Assembly (NCBI GenBank): GCA_027005735.1 | Contig: JALTLF010000226.1 | Location: 1 to 34,138, forward strand | Length of the DNA stretch: 34,138 nt | Reading direction: 5' to 3' | DNA from: Chromatiales bacterium | Lineage (GTDB): Bacteria > Pseudomonadota > Gammaproteobacteria > CAMYNG01 | Translations under genes and position numbers: made by a program | Shown here: positions 9,811 to 19,843 of the stretch, in pieces | Position numbering within the stretch: the stretch's first letter is position 1 | Layout of the letters: each line of letters starts with the position of its first letter | The notes under the pieces: generated by a model | What the model was told of the DNA's origin: nothing | What the model saw: only the letters and a program-made list of their open reading frames with translations | Databases searched by the model: none

Positions 9811-10232
9811 CACGCGTGGACTTCTACATCCTCAGCCATACCGAGCCCTCGGCGCGGGACCGGTATGCCTGCCGACTGGTGCAGAAGGCCTGGGAACTGG
9901 GCCACCGGGTGTACCTGCACATGGATGAAGAAGCCCATGCCAGACAGCTCGATGAACTGTTGTGGACCTTCGACCAGGGCAGTTTCATCCCCCACCGTTT
10001 CCTGCGCGAACCAGCCAGCTGTGAAGAGCCGGTGATCCTCGGCTGTGGCGAGCAGGCACCACCCGATACCGAGGTGCTCATCAACCTGGGCACCGAGGTA
10101 CCGCCCTTCTTCAGCCAGTTCGAGCGCGTTGCCGAACTGGTGGGCGGCGACCAGGCGCACCGCGAACTGGGCCGTGAACGCTATCGTTTCTATCGCGAAC
10201 GCGGCTACCCACTCCACGACCACCGCATCTGA
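9807..10232 (+). CDS. holC: DNA polymerase III chi subunit
   Basis: A 141-aa product with the chi subunit pattern: an N-terminal VDFYIL strand, ACRLVQKAW helix, the LDELLWTFDQGSFIPH core, then PVILG and INLG near the middle and FERVAELV near the end. Chi binds psi of the clamp loader and the C-terminus of SSB, helping the replicase to displace SSB. The GTG start at 9807 overlaps the pepA TGA (GTGA), implying translational coupling; a second GTG three codons later would also fit. Order pepA-holC is characteristic of gammaproteobacteria. Confidence 0.93.
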   Translation: MTRVDFYILSHTEPSARDRYACRLVQKAWELGHRVYLHMDEEAHARQLDELLWTFDQGSFIPHRFLREPASCEEPVILGCGEQAPPDTEVLINLGTEVPPFFSQFERVAELVGGDQAHRELGRERYRFYRERGYPLHDHRI

Positions 10233-10243
10233 ACCGGGCCGAC

Positions 10244-10864
10244 ATGGCAACGCGCAAGAAGGACAGCGGCAAGGCGCAGGGCCCCGGTGGCAAGGGCGGC
10301 GGGACCGACGTGGTCAACGAGGCGCACGAAAGCCTGGTCAAGTCGCTGGAGTCCATCAAGGAACTCCTGCTAAAGAGCGAGAACAAGATCTCCGCCGCGC
10401 GGGAAAATATCGCGCGCGCGGATCGCTCCCGCCAGGGCCATGCCGATCCCGCCTCCACGGAGGACGATTCACCGCCCCTGTTCGATCTCGCCGACAATAC
10501 GGACACGACATCCCCGGCCGGACAGGAGGCGGACGATGCCGCGGTGGAAGAGAACATCGACGCCTTCCTCGCCGACATCGACGGCAGGGATCCGCCACCG
10601 GGGGATGACGATGACGTGCCCATGCTGGAAGACATCGTCGTTCCCGGCAAGCCCGCCACGGAAGACACGGACACGGATGCAAACACCCCCACCCTTTCCG
10701 CCGATACCATCGAGGCCATCATGAACGAGTTCCAGAAAAACCTTGAGAAGAAGGTACACGACACCCTGATCCAGGTCATCGTGCAACTGGAGAGCGATCT
10801 CAAGGCGCAGATCCGCGAAGAAGTGGAAGCATTGCGCCGGCAGTTGCTCGAGGATCGCGACTGA
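10244..10864 (+). CDS. Acidic coiled-coil hypothetical protein between holC and valS
   Basis: The 206-aa soluble protein starts 11 nt after the holC stop. It has a basic, Gly-rich tail (1-22), a predicted helix (about 23-60) rich in Lys/Glu, a long acidic Asp/Pro/Thr-rich linker (about 65-160), and a C-terminal helix (about 163-206) with EFQKNLEKKVHDTLIQ and LKAQIREEVEALRRQLLED, likely coiled coil. No catalytic motif is visible. Proteins of similar composition occur downstream of holC in related gammaproteobacteria (recalled). Position suggests co-expression with holC; a role in replication would be inference. It is followed by the large inverted repeat at 10928-11031. Confidence 0.75.
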   Translation: MATRKKDSGKAQGPGGKGGGTDVVNEAHESLVKSLESIKELLLKSENKISAARENIARADRSRQGHADPASTEDDSPPLFDLADNTDTTSPAGQEADDAAVEENIDAFLADIDGRDPPPGDDDDVPMLEDIVVPGKPATEDTDTDANTPTLSADTIEAIMNEFQKNLEKKVHDTLIQVIVQLESDLKAQIREEVEALRRQLLEDRD

Positions 10865-10927
10865 GCCCCATCTCCGTCGCCGGCCTGATACGCGTTCCAG
10901 ATTCCAGCACAGTTTATTGAAATCAGG

Positions 10928-11031
10928 CTCTCTCGGTGGTGGCGTTTACGGACCGTTAGCCGCAGGGAAGCGGCTGTCGAGCGTACAGGGACGTATGTAC
11001 CGCGCGTCCGTAAACGCCACCACCGAGAGAG
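10928..11031. repeat. Large intergenic inverted repeat (26-bp perfect arms)
   Basis: Arms 10928-10953 and 11006-11031 are perfect reverse complements over 26 bp, separated by 52 nt. The loop holds a smaller perfect hairpin (AGCCGC at 10958-10963, GCGGCT at 10970-10975). The 6-mer GAAATC occurs on both sides (10919-10924, 11037-11042), which could be a target duplication or chance. It lies between two convergent genes, so RNA from either side would fold into the same stem; it could act as a bidirectional transcription block. A non-autonomous mobile element (MITE-like) is the other possibility. Confidence 0.85.
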
Positions 11032-11101
11032 ACCAGGAAATCGTGTCATCCGTTATTTCCAGGCAGTCGAGAATTCGGAACACCGATTTAGATGCCTTTC
11101 G

Positions 11102-12613
11102 TCACTTCCCCCGCGGGCGCAGGTCGTAGCGCTCGTACATGTAGCAGGCACCCCAGGGCAGGCCCTCCGGCATGGTGTAGTAGAGATCGACGATCCAGGC
11201 CAGCATCTCCTCGCGGTAGCGTGCATACCGGAAGCCCCGCCCAAGCCCCAGGTAGAAACGCGCGCCCTCGATGTCCACCACCCGCGCCTCGAACTCGTCG
11301 AAATACCAGGCAAAGCGATAGTCCACCGGGTTCTCGGCGAGAATGGCGAAGTTGCGCCCGTCCAGTTCCCGGTAGTCGGTGACGATATCGTCCTGCCGGC
11401 CATGGTAGGACCCCTCACCGAAGACCAGGAAGTGCGCGCCACCGTCATAGGCGAGCTTGGCCGACAGCGCGTAACTGTCGGTGGCCGGCACGTAGCCCTC
11501 GTGCTCCAGCGCCAGCGCCGCCAGTTGCGGACCATGGGTGCCGATGACCACGCTCTTGTAGTCATCGCCGAGGCCATCGAGGAGACGCGGCGCACCCGCG
11601 ATGATCACGGCGAGGAAAACGACATGCACGAGGCTGAAGCTCAGCATGAAGTACGTGGCGCGACGCATGGCGGTGGTACCGATGACCTGCGCCAGCCCCA
11701 GTACCAGGAAGGGGTAGAAACTCAGCAGCCAGTGCAGACCGATACTGGCGGTGAAGGAGAGCAGCAGGAACAGGCCCATGGGAATGAAGAACAGGCCGAT
11801 GAAGACCCCGGCAACGGGAGAGAGGAACTGCTGCCACAGCACGCCGCGCGCGCGGTAGATATAGTAGATCAGCGCCGGGGTCAGCAGGTAGAGCAGCAGG
11901 ATGCCGTACTTGAGGACATACTCGAAGCCAAACCCGTTCCCCTGCGTACGGTTGACGAGATTGAACAGGTAGTTGTCCCAGCAGTGGGTGTAGTTCCACC
12001 ACAGGTTGAGCGCGATGGCCGGCAGGGTGCCGAGCACGATGAACGACAGGGCCGCCAGTGCGCGGCGCTGGCGGCGCAGGTGCACCAGCAGGAACAGTGC
12101 GTAGGCCACGCCCAGCAGGCCGGCAAAGAACTTGGCGAGGAAGGCCAGGCCAAGGAGGAAACCGCACAACAGGTAGTCGACGAGGCGCCCCGTCTGCTGG
12201 GCGCGGTAGAAGACCAGCGCGGAGAGAAAACTCCACAGCAGCAGCGGCGTGTCGGTAGTAACCAGCACCCCGACGAGATTGATGGGCGTGAGGAGATAGA
12301 GCAACGCCGACCAGCGCGCCAGGCTACGTCCGTGGGGCGCCACCAGCACGTAGATGACCGCGCCGATGAACAGGGAAATCAGCACCGCCGGCAGACGCAA
12401 CCAGACCTCGGCATCGCCCAGGGCAAGAAGGGGCGCCAGCATCCAGGCCACCATGGGCGGGTGATCGTAGTAGCCATAGTCCGGGTATTGTGCCCAGAAG
12501 ATGAAATAGGCCTCGTCGCCGGTCATGGGCAGGAAGTGGGCCAGCGCCAGCTTGAGCAGGGCGATACCCGGCAGCAGGGCGAGGAAACGACGATCGGCGA
12601 GCAGAACGTTCAT
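11102..12613 (-). CDS. GT-C glycosyltransferase, family 39 / ArnT-like membrane protein
   Basis: A 503-aa polytopic protein of the PMT/ArnT group, which transfers sugars from polyprenyl-phosphate donors to lipids or proteins at the periplasmic face. The first periplasmic loop has the expected acidic pair in TGDEAYF (Asp33-Glu34), and the family's YYDHPPM follows at about 48-54. Around ten to twelve hydrophobic segments fill 60-375, and a soluble C-terminal domain (about 380-503) follows. No acceptor can be inferred. It is on the opposite strand to its neighbours, placed between the holC group and valS, next to the inverted repeat at 10928. Start ATG at 12613; it diverges from valS. Confidence 0.85.
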   Translation of the reverse strand: MNVLLADRRFLALLPGIALLKLALAHFLPMTGDEAYFIFWAQYPDYGYYDHPPMVAWMLAPLLALGDAEVWLRLPAVLISLFIGAVIYVLVAPHGRSLARWSALLYLLTPINLVGVLVTTDTPLLLWSFLSALVFYRAQQTGRLVDYLLCGFLLGLAFLAKFFAGLLGVAYALFLLVHLRRQRRALAALSFIVLGTLPAIALNLWWNYTHCWDNYLFNLVNRTQGNGFGFEYVLKYGILLLYLLTPALIYYIYRARGVLWQQFLSPVAGVFIGLFFIPMGLFLLLSFTASIGLHWLLSFYPFLVLGLAQVIGTTAMRRATYFMLSFSLVHVVFLAVIIAGAPRLLDGLGDDYKSVVIGTHGPQLAALALEHEGYVPATDSYALSAKLAYDGGAHFLVFGEGSYHGRQDDIVTDYRELDGRNFAILAENPVDYRFAWYFDEFEARVVDIEGARFYLGLGRGFRYARYREEMLAWIVDLYYTMPEGLPWGACYMYERYDLRPRGK

Positions 12614-12722
12614 GGCAGGGTCGGGCCGGGTTACCGGTGTGGATCAGGGCCGCAATGGTACCACTGTCGGCGGCATCCGGGGACTATCCAATGGGCGTCT
12701 AGGGAAAGCCCGGCGGCTTCTG

Positions 12723-12728
12723 TATAAT
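12723..12728 (+). promoter_or_regulatory. Consensus -10 box (TATAAT) upstream of valS
   Basis: A perfect TATAAT stands 42 nt before the valS start codon and is the only AT-rich hexamer in the 156-nt divergent region. The -35 region (12699-12706) is poor. The presence of this box indicates that valS has its own promoter instead of relying on pepA-holC transcription, consistent with the intervening reversed gene. Confidence 0.5.
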
Positions 12729-12769
12729 GGCGCGCCTGAGTCGTCTCTAATCGCACAGGCAGACAGGCC

Positions 12770-15535
<2,766 letters not shown>

Positions 15536-15675
15536 GACCCGCGATCGGATCCGACCGTCTCGGCGAATGGATCTGCACGCGGCCCGGGGGCGAGGCGTGC
15601 CAGCCTACGCGCGACTGAACGACGCCTTCCGCATCCCACGAGAGTCTACGGACATCAGGCTCCAGCCGGGCGGCC

Positions 15676-15951
15676 TCAGGCACGCTTGATGCGCACCACG
15701 CGCATGAGCTCGAAAGCCAGTCCCGCCACCACCTCGGTATCCGGGTAATAGGTCAGATTGACCCGTTGACCGACGAGACTCCGGTACTTTTTCGCGCGCT
15801 TGTACTTGAAGGGGACCTCGCAGCCCTCGAGCATGAGGGTGTTGAGGTACATGTCGTCCACGCGCCGTTGCACGTGGGAGATCACCTTCATCATGTCCGA
15901 GTGGGTCAGGCGGGGATGCTTCCTGAGAAGTTTTTCGGGCGTGCTCTGCAT
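15676..15951 (-). CDS. Conserved-looking 91-aa hypothetical protein
   Basis: The open frame extends to 16278 but the upstream part overlaps the HxlR gene in another frame. The ATG at 15951 gives a compact 91-aa, basic, soluble protein without signal or membrane segment. It has an N-terminal helix region (KLLRKHPRLTHSDMMKVISHVQRRVDDMY) cut here for length, then a beta-rich part with PFKYKRAKKYRSLVGQRV and LTYYPDTEVVAGLAFE. I do not recognise the family. The C-terminal pattern of alternating polar and hydrophobic residues suggests a small beta domain. It converges on valS. Confidence 0.6.
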   Translation of the reverse strand: MQSTPEKLLRKHPRLTHSDMMKVISHVQRRVDDMYLNTLMLEGCEVPFKYKRAKKYRSLVGQRVNLTYYPDTEVVAGLAFELMRVVRIKRA

Positions 15952-15989
15952 GCGCCCATTATACGGGCGGGACGCGCCTCGCCGCGTAC

Positions 15990-16370
15990 TTATTTCTCCA
16001 CGTCCTGCCCCGGTGGCAGGCGCGTGCCGGGCAGCCAGGCGAGCCCCCAGTCGATGATGGCCCGCAGCGCCGCGGCCAGGGCCTGTCCCTTTTCCGTCAG
16101 TTGATAGCGGTAGCGCGGCGGCCGCTGCTGGTAGGGCTGTTTCGTCACCATGCCGTGCGCCGTCAGGCGCTTGAGGCGATCGGCGAGGATATTGGTGGGG
16201 ATCCGCTCCGGCGAGTCCAGCAATTCGCCGTAGGTCTGCTTGCCGAGAAACAGGTCGCGCACCACCAGCAGGGTCCACTTGTCGCCGAGGATATCGAGGG
16301 TACGGCTGACGGGACAGGGCGAGCGCGCGGCCTGGCGCCCCTTCTCCTTGCTAAGTGACTGTTTTTTCAT
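15990..16370 (-). CDS. HxlR family transcriptional regulator
   Basis: A 126-aa winged-helix protein. The family core is plain: SPCPVSRTLDILGDKWTLLVVRDL at about 17-40 (shown shortened: the conserved Cys is residue 19, followed by GDKWT), then the recognition region with SPERIPTNILADRLKRL and the wing PPRYRYQLTEKG. HxlR proteins are dimeric DNA-binding regulators that respond to electrophiles, redox stress or small ligands, the single N-terminal Cys often being the sensor. It diverges from the membrane protein at 16472; two matching palindromes lie between them. It therefore probably controls both genes. Confidence 0.92.
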   Translation of the reverse strand: MKKQSLSKEKGRQAARSPCPVSRTLDILGDKWTLLVVRDLFLGKQTYGELLDSPERIPTNILADRLKRLTAHGMVTKQPYQQRPPRYRYQLTEKGQALAAALRAIIDWGLAWLPGTRLPPGQDVEK

Positions 16371-16376
16371 GCGTAA

Positions 16377-16404
16377 AGTCTAGCACACCCACCGTGACTT
16401 GCAA
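16377..16404 (-). promoter_or_regulatory. Candidate promoter of the HxlR gene
   Basis: On the minus strand TTGCAA (16404-16399) and TAGACT (16382-16377) are spaced by 16 nt. The -35 box lies inside the first operator-like palindrome, so a bound regulator would cover it. Confidence 0.42.
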
Positions 16405-16413
16405 TTCACAAGT
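16397..16413. promoter_or_regulatory. HxlR operator candidate 1
   Basis: ACTTGCAATTCACAAGT: an ACTTG/CAAGT inverted repeat with 7-nt centre. It is nearly identical to the site at 16433-16449, the centres being 36 nt apart. It overlaps the -35 boxes proposed for both divergent genes. Confidence 0.7.
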
Positions 16414-16426
16414 AACCTGCTAGCAT
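16399..16426 (+). promoter_or_regulatory. Candidate promoter of the membrane protein gene
   Basis: TTGCAA (16399-16404) and TAGCAT (16421-16426), spacer 16 nt. The start point would fall at the second operator (16433-16449), so repression by steric hindrance is plausible. Confidence 0.42.
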
Positions 16427-16432
16427 TCGGTT

Positions 16433-16449
16433 ACTTGCAAATAACAAGT
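16433..16449. promoter_or_regulatory. HxlR operator candidate 2
   Basis: ACTTGCAAATAACAAGT, the second copy. With the flanking bases (GTT...CAC here, GTG...AAC in copy 1) the two sites are arranged as mirror images about the centre of the intergenic region. Confidence 0.7.
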
Positions 16450-16471
16450 CACCACGACAAGGAGAAACACC

Positions 16472-17143
16472 ATGACGGCAAGCACCCTCGATCCCTCCCA
16501 CGCCGACCGCGGCGGCGCCCTGCTCACGGCCGTGATCCTCGCCGCCTGGGGCGGTCTCGTTGCCCTCCTCGCCCTCGACGGTTTCTTCGTGCCGACGTCG
16601 GGTTACGTGCCCCTGCGCCTGTTGCTCTCCGGCGGGCTGGCCCTGTTGCTGTTTGCCGCCGCCTGGTTCCTGCTGCCCGCCTTCCGGGCCCGGATCCTGG
16701 CGCTGGACACGCGCCTGCTGGTACTCGTCCACAGCCTGCGCATGCTGGGCATGGGTTTCGTCATGCTCTATGTGGTCCATCGCCTGCCCATGTCCTTCGC
16801 CTTCCTCGCCGGTTTCGGCGACGCCCTCACCGCCATCGGCGCCGTGGCGCTGGTGTGGGGGATGATCTCCCGTCCCGCGGGGATCGCCCGCGCCTGGCTG
16901 TGGCGCTGGAACAGCTTCGGCCTGCTGGATTTCATCGTCGCCTTCACCGTGGGTATCCTCAGCCGTCAGGGCGGCCCCCTCGTGCCGGCGAACGGGGTGG
17001 ACAGTGACCTCATGACGAGCTTTCCCTTCGCCCTCATCCCCGCCTTCCTTGCGCAGGTCTTCATCCTCACCCACATCGTCATCTACCTGCAACTGCGCCA
17101 TCGCTACGCGGGTCGCCCGCGTATCCAGGCGACCCAGGGCTGA
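16472..17143 (+). CDS. Six-segment membrane protein under likely HxlR control
   Basis: A 223-aa integral membrane protein. Hydrophobic segments are visible at about 17-40, 48-68, 82-102, 108-130, 142-160 and 185-207. No transport or enzyme signature was recognised. The start at 16472 has AAGGAG at good spacing. HxlR-linked divergent genes usually encode small oxidoreductases or transporters; here the target is this unknown membrane protein, so a detoxification or efflux role would be inference only. It converges on the gamma-glutamylcyclotransferase-like gene with 42 nt between the stops. Confidence 0.8.
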   Translation: MTASTLDPSHADRGGALLTAVILAAWGGLVALLALDGFFVPTSGYVPLRLLLSGGLALLLFAAAWFLLPAFRARILALDTRLLVLVHSLRMLGMGFVMLYVVHRLPMSFAFLAGFGDALTAIGAVALVWGMISRPAGIARAWLWRWNSFGLLDFIVAFTVGILSRQGGPLVPANGVDSDLMTSFPFALIPAFLAQVFILTHIVIYLQLRHRYAGRPRIQATQG

Positions 17144-17185
17144 GGGATGCACCGGCAGGAAGGGGGAAACCCGGCGCGACGAACG

Positions 17186-17596
17186 TCACCGGCGTGGCCG
17201 GTACTTCCCGCCGGGGATCCACCGCCCGCCCGTCACCGGCCCGATGTATTCGTACACCCATGCAGAGAGCGCCTGCCCGTCGTCCCGCATCACCGGTCGG
17301 AGGACGCGCCGATATTCATGGGGGCGTGGGCAGGTGGGAGAACAGCCCTCATAGCGATCCAGGCGGGCAAACAGGGCATGGGTGTCGCGGACGCGATAGA
17401 TCTCCCCCTGCACGCGTTGCCCCGCGCTCACGGCCTTCACCAGTCCCGGGTAACTTCCAAGATCGATGAGCCGACCGGCGATCTCGCCCCGGCCGAGGAA
17501 TTCCACACTGCCTTCGAGCAGTTCATGACGTGAACCGGGCAGGCCCCGTTGCAGGGTGCCATAGACGAACAGGTAGTCGTCATTCATCGCCGCCAT
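17186..17596 (-). CDS. Gamma-glutamylcyclotransferase-like (AIG2/GGCT fold) protein
   Basis: A 136-aa cytosolic protein with the GGCT fold: YLFVYGTLQRG (YGTL at 12-15) forms the substrate loop, a GEIYRV strand follows, and the LDRYEG segment carries the probable catalytic acidic residue. The family splits gamma-glutamyl amines or peptides to 5-oxoproline. The ATG at 17596 has GGTGAG in front and lies 23 nt after the TfoX-like stop; ATG 17587 is an alternative. The gene is last in the long minus-strand run. Substrate is unknown. Confidence 0.85.
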   Translation of the reverse strand: MAAMNDDYLFVYGTLQRGLPGSRHELLEGSVEFLGRGEIAGRLIDLGSYPGLVKAVSAGQRVQGEIYRVRDTHALFARLDRYEGCSPTCPRPHEYRRVLRPVMRDDGQALSAWVYEYIGPVTGGRWIPGGKYRPRR

Positions 17597-17619
17597 CGAC
17601 TCACCACGGCCGAGTCCTG

Positions 17620-17970
17620 TCAGTTCCCCCTGCCCGTCGCCGCGCGCCGGGCGACCGCGAAGGCCTGGTTCGCCCATTTGCGCAGTTCATCCCGATCTTC
17701 CAGCGTCTCTTCGGGTGCCTGGTAGTAGTTGAGCCGACAGGGTTTACCCTGGCGCAGGTAAGTGAACGGGGCAAGGGCACGGCGCTCGAATTCCGGCATG
17801 GTCTGCGCATCCACCTTCAGGTAGAGGATATTGTCGACGATGATGGCGAACATGAGGCCGTCGATGAAAACGCCGTCACCACCGAACATACGGCGCGCCT
17901 CCACCGGACCGATTGCCTGCAGCATCTCGACGACATGCTCGACAAACTCCCTGTCCCGCGCCGCGACCAT
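17620..17970 (-). CDS. TfoX/Sxy N-terminal domain protein
   Basis: The 116-aa protein consists of a TfoX N-terminal domain only: VEARRMFGGDGVFIDGLMFAII, then ILYLKVD and the PFTYLRQGKPCRLNYYQAPEE region (given shortened). Full TfoX/Sxy regulators (about 200 aa) also carry a C-terminal helix-hairpin domain and activate competence genes with CRP; single-domain forms are widespread and of unclear role. No Shine-Dalgarno is obvious before the ATG at 17970. The small palindrome CTGTATCAGTTACAG (17978-17992) sits just upstream and could be a control site. Confidence 0.85.
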   Translation of the reverse strand: MVAARDREFVEHVVEMLQAIGPVEARRMFGGDGVFIDGLMFAIIVDNILYLKVDAQTMPEFERRALAPFTYLRQGKPCRLNYYQAPEETLEDRDELRKWANQAFAVARRAATGRGN

Positions 17971-18036
17971 GCAATCACTGTATCAGTTACAGGAGGCCGG
18001 CATGGTACCGTGTTCCACCCGGATGGCCCTGCGTAC

Positions 18037-18252
18037 TCACTGGCCGACGCTGGAGAGCACGAGATTGACAACACCCACGATGGCGAGAATGAAAAGGATC
18101 ACGGCGGCGAGACCGACGATGATGTACTGCCCCGGGCTGCCGTGCTGGAAGTCCCGTTCCCGGTTCCTGTTGCTCTGCACCCCGATGAGCGAGGCGCCGA
18201 CGCTCTGCACCACCTGCCACAGAGTGGGTTTCTGTTTCGATTCTTCCGACAT
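18037..18252 (-). CDS. DUF2970 family small membrane protein
   Basis: A 71-aa protein with the DUF2970 pattern: KPTLWQVVQSVGASLIGVQS, then NRERDFQHGSP and one transmembrane segment at about 44-67. The soluble N-terminus is probably cytosolic. The function of the family is unknown. It is on the same strand as its neighbours, with gaps of 66 and 160 nt. Confidence 0.88.
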   Translation of the reverse strand: MSEESKQKPTLWQVVQSVGASLIGVQSNRNRERDFQHGSPGQYIIVGLAAVILFILAIVGVVNLVLSSVGQ

Positions 18253-18412
18253 GCTCGACTCGCTGGTTCAGGAAAACGTCCGGCGCCTACTATATCCCCC
18301 GCCCCCGGTTTTGACCACCACCACGCGGGATTCCCCTGCCGTCCACAGGGGCACTTGCGGGTCCGTCCATGCCGGTGTGCGCCCACGACACGGCGGATCC
18401 CCATCGACTGAA

Positions 18413-19843
18413 TCACTGCGGGCCTTTCATCTCCCGCGCCAGACGCAGAACCATGAAGGCGACGATGCCCACGCCGAGCACCAGCACGGTCCACAGGACG
18501 AGACGCCGCCAGGGAACCACCGTGGGCGCCACCATCTGTCCCTGCCCACCGAGTTCGATCTCCTCGCCTGCCTGGGCGGCCTTGACGAAACCGGCCTCGC
18601 TATCCTCGCCCAGCTGGCGCAACAGGGCGGGGATGGCGGAACCCGCCGGCGCCACCCCGGCGGCACCGTAGGCAATGCGGAAGGGCGCCTCGCCACTGGC
18701 CATGAAGAGTAACTGGTGCGGCCGCCAGCCCACGGCCAGCTCGATGCCGCCCACGCTATCGGCCTCGTCGGCGGCCAGTTCCACGCGCCAGTAGCGATCC
18801 TGCGTGGGCGAGATCCGCAGCACCGGGTTTTCCACCTCCTCGCCCTGCACCGTCAGCCGGTAGATCACGCCCGCATACCGCTGCCGCCACGGGGCCGCGG
18901 GATCGTCGCGCGACAGGACGGTGACGCGCGCCACGCTGTTGGCACTGGCCAGCCGCAGGCGCAGGCGATCCACGGGCAGGAAGGCGGCGGCATCGTACTC
19001 GAGCCAGGCCAGGCCACCGTCGCCGCGCCGGATTTGCCCGGCGCCGTCGAGGCGCGTCCAGCGGCGCGCCGACTCGCGCAGGGATCCGCCGAAACCGGCA
19101 CGGATGCTGCGCAACAGCACGTTCTGCGCGCCTGCCGGCCAGCTGATCTTCAGATAGCGCGCACGCAGGCCCGCCACCTCGATCCGGCGACGTTGCAGTT
19201 CGTTGCCGTCGAAGCGAAAGTGCGACAGCGTGGTCGCGGGAACCACCGTGCGCCAGTTGTCCAGATCATCGCTGGCGCTGATGGAGACCCGGGTGGCGAA
19301 ACTGTCCGGCGCCCCCTGCCAGTCGAACTCCAGCCAGTCCGGTCCCCTCGCCGCCGCCGTATTCTCCCCCCCTTCCAGCGCCGGACCGAGATCCACCACG
19401 TAGGCATACACCACCTTGCCCTGCCCCACGCTCGCCGGCGAACCCCCGCTGATGTCGATGATGGTGCCGCCCGCATCGGTGACGATGCGCACCTCCGGCG
19501 CCGTGGCGGCGCCACCGCCCGCCTCGCGGTAGACGGGAAACAGTTTCAGCGTTACCGGTTCCCGCGTGACGGTCTGCGTGTCCTTCTCGCGGCGCAACAG
19601 GTGAGGCACCACGGCATTGTTGCTGTTGAAGACACGCAGGTCGCCGAGATCCCGGCGGGTCACATGGCGATACACCTGCTCGGGCAGTTCGAGGCTGTAG
19701 ATGGCGCCGTCGCCGTCCACCTCGAGAGGAATGCCCCAGGCGAAGTCCTGGGGCGTGAGCCGCTCGCCATCCGCGACGGCGACGCCCGGCGTCCCCGTGA
19801 CCAGGCCACAACACAGTACCAGGCTGTATAACAAAGGTTTCAT
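18413..19843 (-). CDS. DUF3999 family exported membrane-anchored protein
   Basis: The 476-aa product begins with a signal peptide (MKPLLYSLVLCCGLVTGTPG, cleavage near 25), has a large periplasmic part rich in beta strands, including discoidin-like stretches (ISASDDLDNWRTVVP; ARYLKISW), and ends with a single transmembrane segment at about 447-466 before a basic tail. This is the DUF3999 layout. The frame remains open far upstream, but the ATG at 19843 overlaps the DUF2339 stop (ATGA) and starts the signal peptide, so it is the true start. The DUF2339-DUF3999 pair is recurrent in proteobacteria (recalled); together they probably form an envelope complex. Confidence 0.88.
   Translation of the reverse strand: MKPLLYSLVLCCGLVTGTPGVAVADGERLTPQDFAWGIPLEVDGDGAIYSLELPEQVYRHVTRRDLGDLRVFNSNNAVVPHLLRREKDTQTVTREPVTLKLFPVYREAGGGAATAPEVRIVTDAGGTIIDISGGSPASVGQGKVVYAYVVDLGPALEGGENTAAARGPDWLEFDWQGAPDSFATRVSISASDDLDNWRTVVPATTLSHFRFDGNELQRRRIEVAGLRARYLKISWPAGAQNVLLRSIRAGFGGSLRESARRWTRLDGAGQIRRGDGGLAWLEYDAAAFLPVDRLRLRLASANSVARVTVLSRDDPAAPWRQRYAGVIYRLTVQGEEVENPVLRISPTQDRYWRVELAADEADSVGGIELAVGWRPHQLLFMASGEAPFRIAYGAAGVAPAGSAIPALLRQLGEDSEAGFVKAAQAGEEIELGGQGQMVAPTVVPWRRLVLWTVLVLGVGIVAFMVLRLAREMKGPQ

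Noticed and set aside
15536-15675. Terminator between valS and the 91-aa gene
   Set aside because: Only the short palindrome TCGGATCCGA and GC-rich stretches are present; there is no stem followed by a T-run on either strand.
17991-18250. AGGAGG five bases before an ATG at 18001 on the plus strand
   Set aside because: An ideal-looking ribosome site, but the frame is antisense to the DUF2970 gene and encodes no recognisable protein.
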